DNA of 64,000 bases, from positions 2,096,768 through 2,160,767 of the forward strand of contig NZ_LR594036.1 in assembly GCF_901542335.1 (NCBI RefSeq). Direction: 5' to 3'. The notes beneath the pieces are model-generated. The model saw nothing but the letters and a program-made list of their open reading frames with translations. It was not told where the DNA came from and did no database searches. Shown one piece after another: positions 1-9,093 of this stretch (its first letter is position 1; each line of letters opens with the position of its first letter). Origin of the DNA: Streptococcus porcinus (GTDB lineage: Bacteria > Bacillota > Bacilli > Lactobacillales > Streptococcaceae). The position numbers and the translations under genes were made by a program.

Positions 1-84
1 ATAAATCGGCCTCCCCCATTCTTTATCATGATAATCGCAATATAGTGTGTTAGCTACAGGAACCCAGTGGCATCGTTGAACCAT
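1..84 (-). CDS. tag: DNA-3-methyladenine glycosylase I, N-terminal part (cut by window edge)
   Basis: The first 28 codons are visible, starting at the ATG at 84. The translation begins MVQRCHWVP and continues with LYCDYHDKEWGRP. This matches the N-terminus of the Tag family, where an early Cys/His zinc-ligand region is followed by a YHDxEWGxP motif. Tag removes 3-methyladenine from alkylated DNA in base-excision repair. It lies 3 bases after the ruvA stop, so it is the last visible gene of the mutL-MFS-ruvA-tag operon and is probably translated from the same mRNA. The catalytic part lies outside the window, so its integrity cannot be judged. Confidence 0.85.
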   Translation of the reverse strand, partial: MVQRCHWVPVANTLYCDYHDKEWGRPIY

Positions 85-87
85 AAA

Positions 88-681
88 CTACCCCTTCATT
101 AACATCTTCAAAGCTGACTTGATATATTGCTCAGCCGTTTCATCTGTACCTTCAAAGAAAGCCTTAATCTTCTTCAATTCTGTTGCTTTATAGCCTAGCG
201 CCAAGAGGGCCTCGATAGCCTCATCAAGCTGTTGATTACTATTTCGTTTAGCTTGGCTCTGCTGCTGACTAGGCTCTGAACTATCCACAAATTTACCAGC
301 AAGATCAAGAATCATTTGCTGTGCCGTCTTTTTACCAATTTTAGGAAACTTCATTAAATACTTAATATCGCTATTATCAATGGCTGTAACCAAGCCTTGG
401 TTATCATCTACAGCAACAATGGCTAAAGCAGTCATCGGACCAATACCTGAAACAGAAATAAGTTTTAAAAAAATATCCTTTTCATCATCCGTATGAAAGC
501 CAAACAAAACATGAGCGTCTTCTCTAATCACTTGGTGTAGATAAATAGTTACATTTTGGTTGACACTATCTGTAAAGCTATAAGGATTAGCCACATAAAT
601 AATATAACCTAAACCATTTGCCTCTACAACAATATATTTAGCAGTAATTTTTTTCAATTTTCCTTTAATATAGTCAAACAT
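88..681 (-). CDS. ruvA: Holliday junction branch migration protein RuvA
   Basis: This 197-residue protein has the usual length for RuvA. RuvA tetramers bind four-way DNA junctions and load the RuvB motor for branch migration during recombinational repair. The N-terminal OB-fold region (about 1-62, MFDYIKGKL...) is followed by two helix-hairpin-helix motifs, [10 protein letters not shown] near residue 77 and [12 protein letters not shown] near 112. A Gln/Ser-rich linker near 135-150 leads to the C-terminal RuvB-contacting domain. The start lies 1 base after the MFS gene stop and the stop 3 bases before tag, so the gene is in a tight operon headed by mutL. ruvB is not in the window. Confidence 0.97.
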   Translation of the reverse strand: MFDYIKGKLKKITAKYIVVEANGLGYIIYVANPYSFTDSVNQNVTIYLHQVIREDAHVLFGFHTDDEKDIFLKLISVSGIGPMTALAIVAVDDNQGLVTAIDNSDIKYLMKFPKIGKKTAQQMILDLAGKFVDSSEPSQQQSQAKRNSNQQLDEAIEALLALGYKATELKKIKAFFEGTDETAEQYIKSALKMLMKG

Positions 682-682
682 A

Positions 683-1906
683 TTAAACCTTTTCCTTCTG
701 TTTCGCAGCTAAAATGATGAGGTACAGACCCACTATCGCAATAAGTAAAAAAGAGACTTGAACACCAATGAGCCCAGTGAAATGGCTGAGTGATACTATT
801 AGACCTGCTAATACTGCTCCCAAAGGTTGCGTCATAGAAATAAATCCTGTGTAGGATCCAATTTTTGATTGATCCATCATTTCTGCTCTTAGCACCTGAT
901 TCGCCGGAACATTTATCATTTCACCTATAGTAAAGATAATAACTGCAATGATAATACCTGTAAAGTGATTAAATGAAAAAGCCAAAAACATTCCAACCGT
1001 AAAAATACCTGAACCTAAAATCAACTGCTGCAATAACGGCCACCTTTCAGTCAATTTATTCGATAATGTCATCAGAGTTACAATCAAAATCGTGTTAGTG
1101 AAAACCATGATAGACAACATCTTAGCGCCCGTAATCTGAAACCCAAAAACTCTTGTTTCCTGAAAGGCAAGCTTTAAATGAACAGGTACAAAATTATCCA
1201 TTTGTAACCAAATACTTGAAAAGAGAATCGATCCTAAAGTGAAAATAAGAAAGGGCTTGTCTTTGAAGACTTCTTTGTAGTTTCGGAAGGTCCCACCAAG
1301 GCCTCGATTATGGACAAAGGAATGATCCTCTGGCTTGGTTTCATCGAAATAGAAATAAGCAATTAGGAAACAAAGAATGTTAACGAGAAAAAGGGCGATC
1401 AATAAGTCAAGAAAATAATGATCGTAGAATAAGCCTGACAAACCTGCACCAAGCATAACAGCAATATTAATAAACCAATAATTAATAGTATAAACAAATT
1501 TCCGATTATTCAAATCAGTTAAATCAATCAGCATAGCTTCATACGCTGGAGCATAAAAACTAGACGCAAGTTCTACTAGTAGGATGCCGAGGAACATCAA
1601 ATCTGGCATAACATGGTTGGGCACGTTCGCTACAATCGTTAAAAGCCAACCAATGGTCGTTCCAATAGAACCATAAATAACTACCTTTTTGCGTCCAATT
1701 GCATCAGACAAATGGCCTCCATATAAACTTCCTAGAAGACCAGCAAAACTAGTCACGATCATCAAAAATCCCGTCCACAGTGTGCCAAAATAAGTAGTGT
1801 AGTACATGGCCATAAATGGAAAGATACTACTTCCAAGAGTAATCGTTACAAACCGAACCAGTTGCCTAATTTGGATTTGTCTAGATAAATTAAAAAATTC
1901 CTTCAT
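683..1906 (-). CDS. MFS transporter (LmrP-like multidrug exporter family)
   Basis: A 407-residue major facilitator protein with about 12 hydrophobic segments. The loop between helices 2 and 3 carries [13 protein letters not shown], the MFS motif A (GxxxDxxGR-basic), typical of proton-driven drug exporters. The place between mutL and ruvA is where pyogenic streptococci carry a gene usually called lmrP. Here that is an inference from family and position, and the substrate is unknown. It starts 10 bases after the mutL stop and ends 1 base before ruvA, so it is co-transcribed with the repair genes although no functional link is obvious. Confidence 0.88.
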   Translation of the reverse strand: MKEFFNLSRQIQIRQLVRFVTITLGSSIFPFMAMYYTTYFGTLWTGFLMIVTSFAGLLGSLYGGHLSDAIGRKKVVIYGSIGTTIGWLLTIVANVPNHVMPDLMFLGILLVELASSFYAPAYEAMLIDLTDLNNRKFVYTINYWFINIAVMLGAGLSGLFYDHYFLDLLIALFLVNILCFLIAYFYFDETKPEDHSFVHNRGLGGTFRNYKEVFKDKPFLIFTLGSILFSSIWLQMDNFVPVHLKLAFQETRVFGFQITGAKMLSIMVFTNTILIVTLMTLSNKLTERWPLLQQLILGSGIFTVGMFLAFSFNHFTGIIIAVIIFTIGEMINVPANQVLRAEMMDQSKIGSYTGFISMTQPLGAVLAGLIVSLSHFTGLIGVQVSFLLIAIVGLYLIILAAKQKEKV

Positions 1907-1916
1907 AAATTTCTTC

Positions 1917-3884
1917 CTAATATTTTCCTAAATCTCTCAAACTAGTATGATTTTCTTGAATACGACGGAACATTTTTTCCATATCTGATTTACTAAAGTG
2001 AATCAAAACTGGACGCCCATGTGGACAGTTATAAGGATTCTTACACTGTGCCAATTGTAATAACAACTGTCTCGCAGAATAATCATCCAAAGTATGATTA
2101 GCTTTGATCGATTTTTTACAGCTCATCATAATAGCCAGTTCAGCACGATAGTTCTTAATGGAGACCTCCTGAGTCAAAAGTAACATATCACACATCTCAT
2201 AAATCCCAGCTTCGATCTCACTTTCTTTCATCCAAATAGGGTGCTCCCGCAAAATAAAGGTATTCTGACCGTATGGCTCTAGGTAGATCCCCACATCATT
2301 TAAAAGAGACATCTTTTCTTGCAAAGTCAAAAAATCAGAGCCAGAAAATTCAAACAAATAGGGTACAAGCAGTTGCTGTAAACTACTGTCAACTTGTCCA
2401 ATTTTCTCACGATAATATTCATACTTAACCCGTTCTTGAGCTGCATGTTGATCAATAATGAAAAGCCCATCTACTCCTTGAGCAAAGAGATAAGTACCGT
2501 GCATTTGTCCAAAATAGTCTAATTCTGGAAATACTGACGCTTCCTCATTTTCCAAACGTTCCACAACTTGTTCCAACTTGTGCTTATTTTTAAAAGTCAA
2601 ATCAGAATGGTCTCCGGTTAGCTCTTCTATCTCTGGGCGACTAGCATGCTTAACAGCAGGCGATGATGCTTCAACTGGCGCCTCTTTCGCTAAGTTGACA
2701 GATTTGTCAAGCTCAGATCGGTCAGAATAAAGCGGAGTCTTAGCTTCGCTAACGTCATTCTTTTCGACAAAAAAATCATTTTCATACGGATCATAGTAAA
2801 GTTTACGACTCTGTAAAGGCAGGCGTGTCTGCTCTATTTTTGGCAAAGATCGGGTGCTTGATTTTGCCAGGTTTTCCAAGGCATCAGGAATTAAATCTTG
2901 GGATTTTAAACTTTCTGCAATAGCAGTACTAATCAAAGCCATTAATTCTCTTTCCTTAGAGATACGGACTTCTTGTTTTGTCGGGTGGACATTGACATCG
3001 GCAAGATAAGGGTCAATTTGAATATCAATAACCACAATCGGAAAACGCCCCACCATTAATTTGGAACCATAGCCATCTAAAATCGCGCGGTTAAGCAAAA
3101 AATTTTTGATATAGCGACCATTAATTAAAATGGTAATATAATTTCGATTTGCCCGAGTCAGCTCTGGTAAACTAACATACCCGCTGACGTCAAAGTCTAA
3201 ATCCGCATTTGCTATTTCTATCATTTTTTTAGCGGTTTTTAGGCCGTAAATACCTGCAATAGCTTGTTTCAATTGACCACTTCCAGAGGTTCTAGTCATT
3301 TCTCGCCCGTCAGATATGAGAGTAAAGGCTATTTCAGGATGTCCTAAACTTAAACGATTAATAACATCAACAATATGAGCCAATTCTGATTGGAGGCTCT
3401 TCATGTATTTTAGACGCGCTGGTGTATTATAAAAAAGGTTTTCAACTCTTATTCGAGTTCCTACAGGCATCGAAATAGTTTCTTGCCCTTCAATCTTACC
3501 ACCACGCATGAAAAGTTGGCTGCCATACTCAGATTCTTCTGTGGCTGAGGCAATGGTCAGTTCACTAATAGAAGCAATTGAGGGTAATGCCTCTCCTCTA
3601 AAACCAAGTGTTCTAATGCGAAAAAGATCACCTTGATTTTTTATTTTACTGGTGGCATGACGAAGGATACTCATCGGTAAGTCTTGCTCTGACATGCCTT
3701 CACCATTATCAGTGATTGTTATCGATTTTAAGCCTGATTCTTCAATATCAATGGTAATCTGACTACTTTTCGCATCAATGGCATTCTCTACCAATTCTTT
3801 AACGACACTTGCTGGACGCTCAATAACTTCCCCAGCTGCAATCTGATTGGCGAGAATTTCTGGTAATTCAATAATTTTAGTCAT
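1917..3884 (-). CDS. mutL: DNA mismatch repair protein MutL (endonuclease type)
   Basis: A full-length (655 aa) MutL. MutL couples mismatch recognition by MutS to strand incision. The N-terminal GHKL ATPase shows ELVENAIDA (about 31-39), DNGEGM and GFRGEAL. The C-terminal dimerisation domain contains [12 protein letters not shown], which fits the endonuclease motif DQHA-x2-E-x4-E, and CPHGRP near the end supplies zinc-site residues. This is therefore the nicking type of MutL found in bacteria without MutH. It lies 5.2 kb from mutS, whereas the two are normally adjacent in streptococci. An extended -10 promoter just upstream gives it its own transcription start. It heads the mutL-MFS-ruvA-tag operon. 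Confidence 0.98.
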   Translation of the reverse strand: MTKIIELPEILANQIAAGEVIERPASVVKELVENAIDAKSSQITIDIEESGLKSITITDNGEGMSEQDLPMSILRHATSKIKNQGDLFRIRTLGFRGEALPSIASISELTIASATEESEYGSQLFMRGGKIEGQETISMPVGTRIRVENLFYNTPARLKYMKSLQSELAHIVDVINRLSLGHPEIAFTLISDGREMTRTSGSGQLKQAIAGIYGLKTAKKMIEIANADLDFDVSGYVSLPELTRANRNYITILINGRYIKNFLLNRAILDGYGSKLMVGRFPIVVIDIQIDPYLADVNVHPTKQEVRISKERELMALISTAIAESLKSQDLIPDALENLAKSSTRSLPKIEQTRLPLQSRKLYYDPYENDFFVEKNDVSEAKTPLYSDRSELDKSVNLAKEAPVEASSPAVKHASRPEIEELTGDHSDLTFKNKHKLEQVVERLENEEASVFPELDYFGQMHGTYLFAQGVDGLFIIDQHAAQERVKYEYYREKIGQVDSSLQQLLVPYLFEFSGSDFLTLQEKMSLLNDVGIYLEPYGQNTFILREHPIWMKESEIEAGIYEMCDMLLLTQEVSIKNYRAELAIMMSCKKSIKANHTLDDYSARQLLLQLAQCKNPYNCPHGRPVLIHFSKSDMEKMFRRIQENHTSLRDLGKY

Positions 3885-3904
3885 TCATTTGTCCTCGCAT
3901 TCTT

Positions 3905-3920
3905 ATGGACTATTATAACA
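3905..3920 (-). promoter_or_regulatory. Extended -10 promoter for mutL operon
   Basis: Read on the minus strand, TGTTATAAT (TATAAT at 3917-3912) is an extended -10 element, with a start site expected near 3905, about 20 bases before the mutL ATG. No good -35 is seen, as expected for TGn-type promoters. It sits directly after the terminator hairpin of the upstream gene. Confidence 0.6.
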
Positions 3921-3921
3921 T

Positions 3922-3946
3922 AAAAGAAAAAGCACATTTGTGCTTT
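3922..3946 (-). terminator. Rho-independent terminator of the DUF3267 gene
   Basis: Perfect 8-bp stem AAAGCACA / TGTGCTTT with a 2-base loop (3929-3946), followed on the minus strand by a T-rich run. It lies between the DUF3267 gene and mutL and insulates mutL. Confidence 0.65.
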
Positions 3947-3948
3947 CT

Positions 3949-4506
3949 TTACTTATGGTAAATGATGAGTCCAGCCTCCGTATCCTCTGCCATAATAGGT
4001 AGTTTAAGATATTTGATTCCCAATAGATAACAATAATAAAAATCCCCAACACAACCTCCAGCATGTAGTGCAGCAAGCATAATGTATAAAAATGGCGATA
4101 ATATTTCTAAGTAATATAGAAGAGTTAATCCAGAAGTAATAAAAATAAACGGAGCCATACTAATCCAAATCATCTGCATTCGCGAATAACAACTATTTGG
4201 AGAGATGCAATAAACCACCATATTTTTAGGGTTAACACCGAATTTTATTTTTCCTTCTGGCTGAAAAAACTTAAAGAAAATTCCATGTATTCCTTCATGT
4301 ACTACTAGGAGGAAAATGATTAAACCAGTCGTTAAGAGAAGAGACGCAAAATTAAAGTCAATACTACCACTTCGAAAAGATTTGATTACATCTGCTATAC
4401 GGGTAAAAAAGTATAGAAAGCACAAGAATAGCAAAATGGAAAAGAGATTTAAAACTATAAGCAGTCTCTTATTACTAGTCACGTTTACTTCTTCTAAGAT
4501 TTTCAT
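3949..4506 (-). CDS. DUF3267-family membrane zincin-like protein
   Basis: A 185-residue membrane protein with about four to five hydrophobic helices. Inside the second or third helix it has VVHEGIHGIFF, an HExxH-type zinc motif (HEGIH). Near residue 155 HAGGCVGDFYY offers an aspartate that could be the third ligand, as in site-2-protease-like families. This layout is that of the DUF3267 family (putative metalloproteases), whose substrates are unknown. The start follows GAGAGGATAA-ATG. The gene stands alone with its own terminator, between mutL and the AT-rich accessory region. Membrane and motif calls are read from the sequence, and activity is inference. Confidence 0.7.
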   Translation of the reverse strand: MKILEEVNVTSNKRLLIVLNLFSILLFLCFLYFFTRIADVIKSFRSGSIDFNFASLLLTTGLIIFLLVVHEGIHGIFFKFFQPEGKIKFGVNPKNMVVYCISPNSCYSRMQMIWISMAPFIFITSGLTLLYYLEILSPFLYIMLAALHAGGCVGDFYYCYLLGIKYLKLPIMAEDTEAGLIIYHK

Positions 4507-4523
4507 TTATCCTCTCCGTTTAG

Positions 4524-4703
4524 GGAAACTATCCTTCTTTTCTCTATCTTAGCATATCTTTCTTAGATTGGAAAATAGTCTTTGAACAAAATGTTGTTGA
4601 TGCGTTTACTAATACTGTTAACAGCTTTATCTTACCTTGCTTTACCTTAGTAGCTGACAAAATTGACAGTCTATATTTCCAAAATTTTATCACAGAACAA
4701 TAA
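4524..4703 (+). pseudogene. Possible gene remnant (weakly PAP2-like reading frame)
   Basis: An open frame without a plausible start or RBS translates to a coding-like string containing LDWKIVFEQNVVDAF and then SFILPCFTLVADKIDSLYF, ending at TAA 4701-4703. The spacing of an Asp-Trp start, a 'FEQ..V' helix and a Pro-containing hydrophobic segment loosely resembles the N-terminus of PAP2-type membrane phosphatases. There is no catalytic region. It is probably a decayed fragment or chance, so confidence is low. Confidence 0.25.
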
Positions 4704-5541
4704 CTAGAAATACCTTTTTAAAGAGTATGGAACGCTCCTTATTCACACTATACATTTTGTTTAAAATATGTATCACAACCATATCAACTACAAGAATGCA
4801 ACAACATGGTTCCAGTGTATTAGTGATAGTATCCAAGTCCAGCTATGTAACGTTATAGAATGGTTATATAGCTTGCCTCCTCTATTTTTTATAAAGGAGG
4901 TTCTCATACTAAGTTAACCTGCTTTTCTTAATCAAATCATTTAAACCATTCGTTTCCTTTATTTTTACCTTTAAATTAACCCATTATCAGTTTTCAGACG
5001 TCATAGAGAGTTAAGAGAGTATCTTATAACTTACCAATATCCTAATCCAGCTGAACTATTTAGAAATTAAAAAAGTAGTGTTTGTTAAGGTCAAATGGTT
5101 AAATCAATGAGTTTCAAAATAAGATTACGACATGCCATTTTTCTAAAAGGCTATGTCACAGCAAGTTAATTTTACCTAAAAATTAATATTAATATTATCA
5201 AAAAGTCATTTTTAACACATATAATAATTTTTTAATTAATAAAAAATCAAGGATTTTACTTAATTTAAAATTTTTGAACTTTTTTTGTAGGTGTTTATAT
5301 GCTGTTTTTTATTAAAATAATTATTTTAAAATTAGATTATAATTATTTTTTATCATGGTAGATCCTTTTGTTAAGGAGTTTACGAAATTAATTATATTAT
5401 AATATTTCTATCTATTTATTTGATTGGTTACCAAAAAATAAATTTACTAAATTCTTCATTTTCAAAAATAATGGTTTTCAAAAAATATTAGAATTAGAGT
5501 ATACTACTTAAGTTGGAAAAAAATGGAAAATGGGAGAATAA
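4553..5541. other. 989-base intergenic region, mostly very AT-rich
   Basis: No convincing gene. It holds the possible remnant at 4524-4703, an inverted repeat CCTCC...GGAGG at about 4878-4901, and a 31-codon open stretch rich in Arg/Glu ending at TAA near 5069. From about 5170 to 5540 the sequence is extremely A/T-rich, with A- and T-tracts just upstream of the surface protein gene. The tracts may act as curved DNA or UP-element sequence for that promoter (inference). Confidence 0.5.
5488..5520 (+). promoter_or_regulatory. Likely promoter of the surface protein gene
   Basis: TATACT near 5500 lies 17 bases after TTCAAA, which is a weak -35 match, and about 40 bases before the start codon. It is preceded by long A-tracts. 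A GGGAG ribosome site (5532-5536) stands 5 bases before the ATG. Confidence 0.4.
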
Positions 5542-8500
5542 ATGAAAATGATAAATCGTAAGTATAAACTAAGGAAACTGTCGATTGGACTCGTTTCAGT
5601 AGGAACTGTATTTATGACAACAGCAGTAGCAGCGCAAGAGAGTGTTAATAGTAACAGTACTGACTCAGCTCAAATAACTGCGAGCAACACTATTGATACG
5701 CCTAACAACTCTTTAAATAACGATTCTGCAGAAGTAAGTAAGACAGAAAATAACGTGACCTCATCTTCTTTAGAAACTACGGAAAAAGCAAAAGAAAATT
5801 TAGACGAGCCTCAACCCCTCACCTCTACTCAATCCAACTCGAACAACACTGTAACTTCAAATACAGAATCATCAGAAACAACGTCACCCCAAGGCGCTAC
5901 GAACGATGTGGAAAAGGTAGACGTGACATCTGAAACCATTGAGGTTGCTACCTATAAGGTAGATAATGAGCAATCAGATCTTACAGTTACCGATGGTGAG
6001 GGCACTGATAAACTTATCAAAAACCGCGACGGTAAAAATCGTGACATTTTTAATATTCATCGCGAAGTAATCGACAATCAAGATGGTACTCTTAACGTTA
6101 CATTAAGCCTTAATCCCAAAGAAATCGATAAAGGGGCAGAAGTGATTGTTCTTTTAGATACTTCACAAAAGATGACCCAGGAAGATTTTAAAACTGCTAA
6201 AGAAAATATCACAAAATTGGTTAATACTTTGACCGATAAATCCCACCCCCACAATGCTCGCAACTCAATACGTCTAATTAATTTTTACCGTAAAGTTAAT
6301 GATCCGATTGAACTAACAACAGAAAATGTCAATAATACCCTTGACCAAGTTTGGAAAAACGCCAAAGAGGATTATGACTGGGGAGTTGATCTACAAGGAG
6401 CTATTCATAAAGCCAGAGAAATATTTAACAAAGAAAAACAATCTGGTAAACGTCAACATATTGTCCTATTTTCTCAAGGAGAAGCGACTTTTAGCTATGA
6501 TATCAAGAATAAAAGCGATGATAAGCATGTGAAGCAAAACAGAGTAAATGAAAAAATTACAACTTCTAACCCTCTTTTTCCTTGGCTTCCTGTCTTTAAC
6601 CATACTAATCAAAATGCAGATATGATTAAGGACCTTAAACAATTTGCAACATTGGCTAAGGAATTAGGTGTAAACGGACTATCTGACATTGATACCTTAC
6701 TTAATACTGCTGGCATTGGAAGCGTTCTGTTAGGAAACGTACTGGGAGGAGGCAGTTTAACAGAATACCTTACACTTAAAGAATATGATTCTAAAGCATT
6801 AAATGAGAATCAATTTGATTATAAAACACGCATCGGTGAAGGCTACTATCATCATAGCTTTTCTGAGAGAAAAACTAAAGATATGCCCTACAAAAACAGC
6901 CTTCCAGGCCATCTCGATAAATTTTTCAAAAAAGATAATGAAAGTGCAAAAACTTGGTTTGAAAGCATTTTGGATGCAGTTTCATTAACCGATTATTATA
7001 ATCAAGCCAAAAAAGATGCCCTCTTGAAGGTTTTAGAATATCTCTTCTACAAGCGTGAGTATATCTATTATAATCATAACCTTTCTGCTCAAGCTGAAGC
7101 TAAACTGGCAAGAGATGAAGGTATCACTTTCTATTCCTTTGATGTCACCGATCCTAACCGTGTTACCAACCAACATGAAACCGATAACCATAGTGAAGCA
7201 TATGCTAAATATTTAAATACAAAAGCAAAAGAAGCAAAGGAGACTTCGGAAAAACGTAACAAGAAATTTGATAGTTACTTGAAGTCAATGTCTGAAAACA
7301 AAGATTTTTTGAAAGATGTTAATAATCCAGATAAATTCAAAGATATACTGAAAAACATTACAATCAAAGACGAATTTACAGATAAGGTTAATGTTGAAAA
7401 AGAGTCTTGGCAATTCCATTCGCTCACTGGCAATAGTAAACCCAAAAACACTGTTGAACACAAGTCTGCTAATCCTGGTGGTTGGTTCTCTAGCTCAACA
7501 AAAGAAAGCCTCACTTGGACCATTTCTAGAGATGAGCTGAAGAAAGCTTTTGAGGAAAATCAACCATTAATGCTGACTTATAAGTTGAAAATTGATAAAG
7601 AAAAATTTAAAGGCAATATTCGGAAAAAACGTGACCTCTCTTTACTGAATAGTAAAGAAGCTCGTAGTGAAAAAATTATATCCAACACTATTTCTTATAC
7701 CATCAATGATCAAAAAGCTAACAAGCAAAAACTTGATGATGTTACTCTGACCTATTCTAAAGAAAAGCTTGTTAAGAAAATTGTTAATGAAACCAAACAT
7801 GAAATCTTGACATTTAAGACTCAAGAGTTCCTTGACAATACGCTTCCACAGGGGCAAAAGGTCCTTGTTACAAAAGGTGAAAATGGTTCAATCACATCAG
7901 AATTTCAAAATACGTACCTTGGTGACAAATTGATAGATAGCAAGCTTCTGCTAAAAATCACTAAGAACCCTCGTCACGAAGTCATTAAAATTGGAACTAA
8001 GGTTGAAACACCAGCAAGTGAAGACCTAAATAATCAAAGTGTTCCTATTGTCATTACAGATCATACGCAACCAGATACAATTGAACAGCCTAGTTATACA
8101 ACAACTACTGAAGATTTGGCCACTGAACGTGATCATTTAATTGTCGGTAGCCAAAGTGACCTTTTAGATAGTATAGAAGATACTCAAGTGGGTATGTCTG
8201 GATCAAATGAAGAGACAGTTATCGAAGAAGATACACATCCTAACCTTATCCTTCACTTCGATAATGAAGATCCTAATAGTGAGGCCGAGCTTCCACAGGA
8301 TTCTACCGGTGAAAAAGATAATAATGAAGATTCCCAAATATCTATGTTAGAAGAAAATGAAAAAGTTAACCATCTTCTTCAGATCACAGATAAAACAACT
8401 GACCAGGTTCCTCCAATACTTACTGCTACAAGTGACAACCAACTTCCTCAAACTGGAGATAAGGAAAATAGCTGTGAAGCCTTCTTTACTATGACAGCAT

Positions 8501-8562
8501 TAGCAATCATTGGAGCAGCAGGTCTTCTAAACAAAAAACGTCACGACAAATACCTTGACTAA
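5542..8562 (+). CDS. LPXTG-anchored surface protein with VWA-like and G5 domains
   Basis: A 1006-residue cell-wall protein. The N-terminus has a YSIRK-like signal (YKLRKLSIGLVSVGTVF), with cleavage likely near AVAA-QES. Residues about 30-140 are Ser/Thr/Asn-rich. A von Willebrand factor A-like domain starts near 195 (EVIVLLDTSQK at 202-210), contains a large insertion, and extends to roughly 540. A G5-like domain spans about 754-820, from EILTFKTQEF to VIKIGTK. An acidic stalk follows, and the sortase motif LPQTG is at 968-972 with a hydrophobic helix and a basic tail. VWA adhesins of Gram-positive bacteria bind host matrix proteins and G5 domains bind glycans; the ligand here is unknown. The metal-site residues are degenerate. 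The gene is on the opposite strand to mutS and mutL and lies between them, which suggests acquisition. It has its own terminator. Confidence 0.85.
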   Translation: MKMINRKYKLRKLSIGLVSVGTVFMTTAVAAQESVNSNSTDSAQITASNTIDTPNNSLNNDSAEVSKTENNVTSSSLETTEKAKENLDEPQPLTSTQSNSNNTVTSNTESSETTSPQGATNDVEKVDVTSETIEVATYKVDNEQSDLTVTDGEGTDKLIKNRDGKNRDIFNIHREVIDNQDGTLNVTLSLNPKEIDKGAEVIVLLDTSQKMTQEDFKTAKENITKLVNTLTDKSHPHNARNSIRLINFYRKVNDPIELTTENVNNTLDQVWKNAKEDYDWGVDLQGAIHKAREIFNKEKQSGKRQHIVLFSQGEATFSYDIKNKSDDKHVKQNRVNEKITTSNPLFPWLPVFNHTNQNADMIKDLKQFATLAKELGVNGLSDIDTLLNTAGIGSVLLGNVLGGGSLTEYLTLKEYDSKALNENQFDYKTRIGEGYYHHSFSERKTKDMPYKNSLPGHLDKFFKKDNESAKTWFESILDAVSLTDYYNQAKKDALLKVLEYLFYKREYIYYNHNLSAQAEAKLARDEGITFYSFDVTDPNRVTNQHETDNHSEAYAKYLNTKAKEAKETSEKRNKKFDSYLKSMSENKDFLKDVNNPDKFKDILKNITIKDEFTDKVNVEKESWQFHSLTGNSKPKNTVEHKSANPGGWFSSSTKESLTWTISRDELKKAFEENQPLMLTYKLKIDKEKFKGNIRKKRDLSLLNSKEARSEKIISNTISYTINDQKANKQKLDDVTLTYSKEKLVKKIVNETKHEILTFKTQEFLDNTLPQGQKVLVTKGENGSITSEFQNTYLGDKLIDSKLLLKITKNPRHEVIKIGTKVETPASEDLNNQSVPIVITDHTQPDTIEQPSYTTTTEDLATERDHLIVGSQSDLLDSIEDTQVGMSGSNEETVIEEDTHPNLILHFDNEDPNSEAELPQDSTGEKDNNEDSQISMLEENEKVNHLLQITDKTTDQVPPILTATSDNQLPQTGDKENSCEAFFTMTALAIIGAAGLLNKKRHDKYLD

Positions 8563-8717
8563 AAGATAATAATGTAAGGAAAATTGCAGATATCTAACCG
8601 TCAAGTCATCCTGAATAGTCACTATCGTATACAGTAGATAATAAAAGATTCATGAGGAAATATGGTATTTACACTCTCTGAAGTCCTACCTGGCAGGGCT
8701 AAGTCCTTATAATCTTT

Positions 8718-8745
8718 ACCCTCCCGTCAATACAGGAGGGTTTTC
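8718..8745 (+). terminator. Terminator after the surface protein gene
   Basis: Stem ACCCTCC / GGAGGGT with a 10-base loop, followed by TTTTC, about 155 bases after the stop codon. A clear rho-independent terminator for plus-strand transcription. Confidence 0.7.
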
Positions 8746-8859
8746 TTATCGTCGAAAAAGTAACCGTCAATCACTATTAGTCTCATCTTTTCAGCTTAAC
8801 TTATGCATTATCAAAAAATTATATAAGCCTTTGATTAAAATCCTCACTTTACAGGGTTG

Positions 8860-9066
8860 TCAAGCTCCCAAAAAACCAATCCTCTGGATTGGTTTCAGAT
8901 TGAAGAAAAAGTTCATTTTGGACAATTTCTTCAATCATTTTTCTTTATTATGAAAATCAAAAACTCTCAGAAACATTGGGAAATCAACATTTCTAAGAGT
9001 TTAATATTTTGTCATTTTACGCAAGTCTATTCAATTTTTTATTTTTAGGAATTTGTCTACGTTCTA
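8860..9066 (-). ncRNA. Hairpin-rich gap, candidate small RNA on the minus strand
   Basis: Three consecutive inverted repeats fill this stretch: AACTCT.AGAAA pairing with TTTCT.AGAGTT (about 8961-9001), GATTGAAGAAA / TTTCTTCAATC (8897-8936) and ACCAATCC-AGA-GGATTGGT (minus-strand reading, about 8873-8891). The last is followed on the minus strand by TTTTTTGG. It therefore looks like a complete terminator that ends a second, short minus-strand transcript downstream of mutS. A weak -35/-10 pair (TTGAAT-17-CAAAAT, minus strand) lies near 9030. No confirmed product; this is structural evidence only. Confidence 0.3.
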
Positions 9067-9093
9067 AAACCAATCCTCTGAATTGGTTTTTTA
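9066..9093. terminator. Bidirectional terminator at the end of mutS
   Basis: AAAACCAAT / ATTGGTTTT stem (9067-9075 with 9082-9090), flanked by A and T runs. It lies directly at the mutS stop. Its core is nearly identical to the hairpin at about 8873-8891, 200 bases away. Confidence 0.65.

Noticed and set aside
8857..9048. 63-codon plus-strand open frame between the surface gene and mutS
   Set aside because: It crosses several inverted repeats and has no RBS or recognisable domain; the hairpins explain the sequence better.
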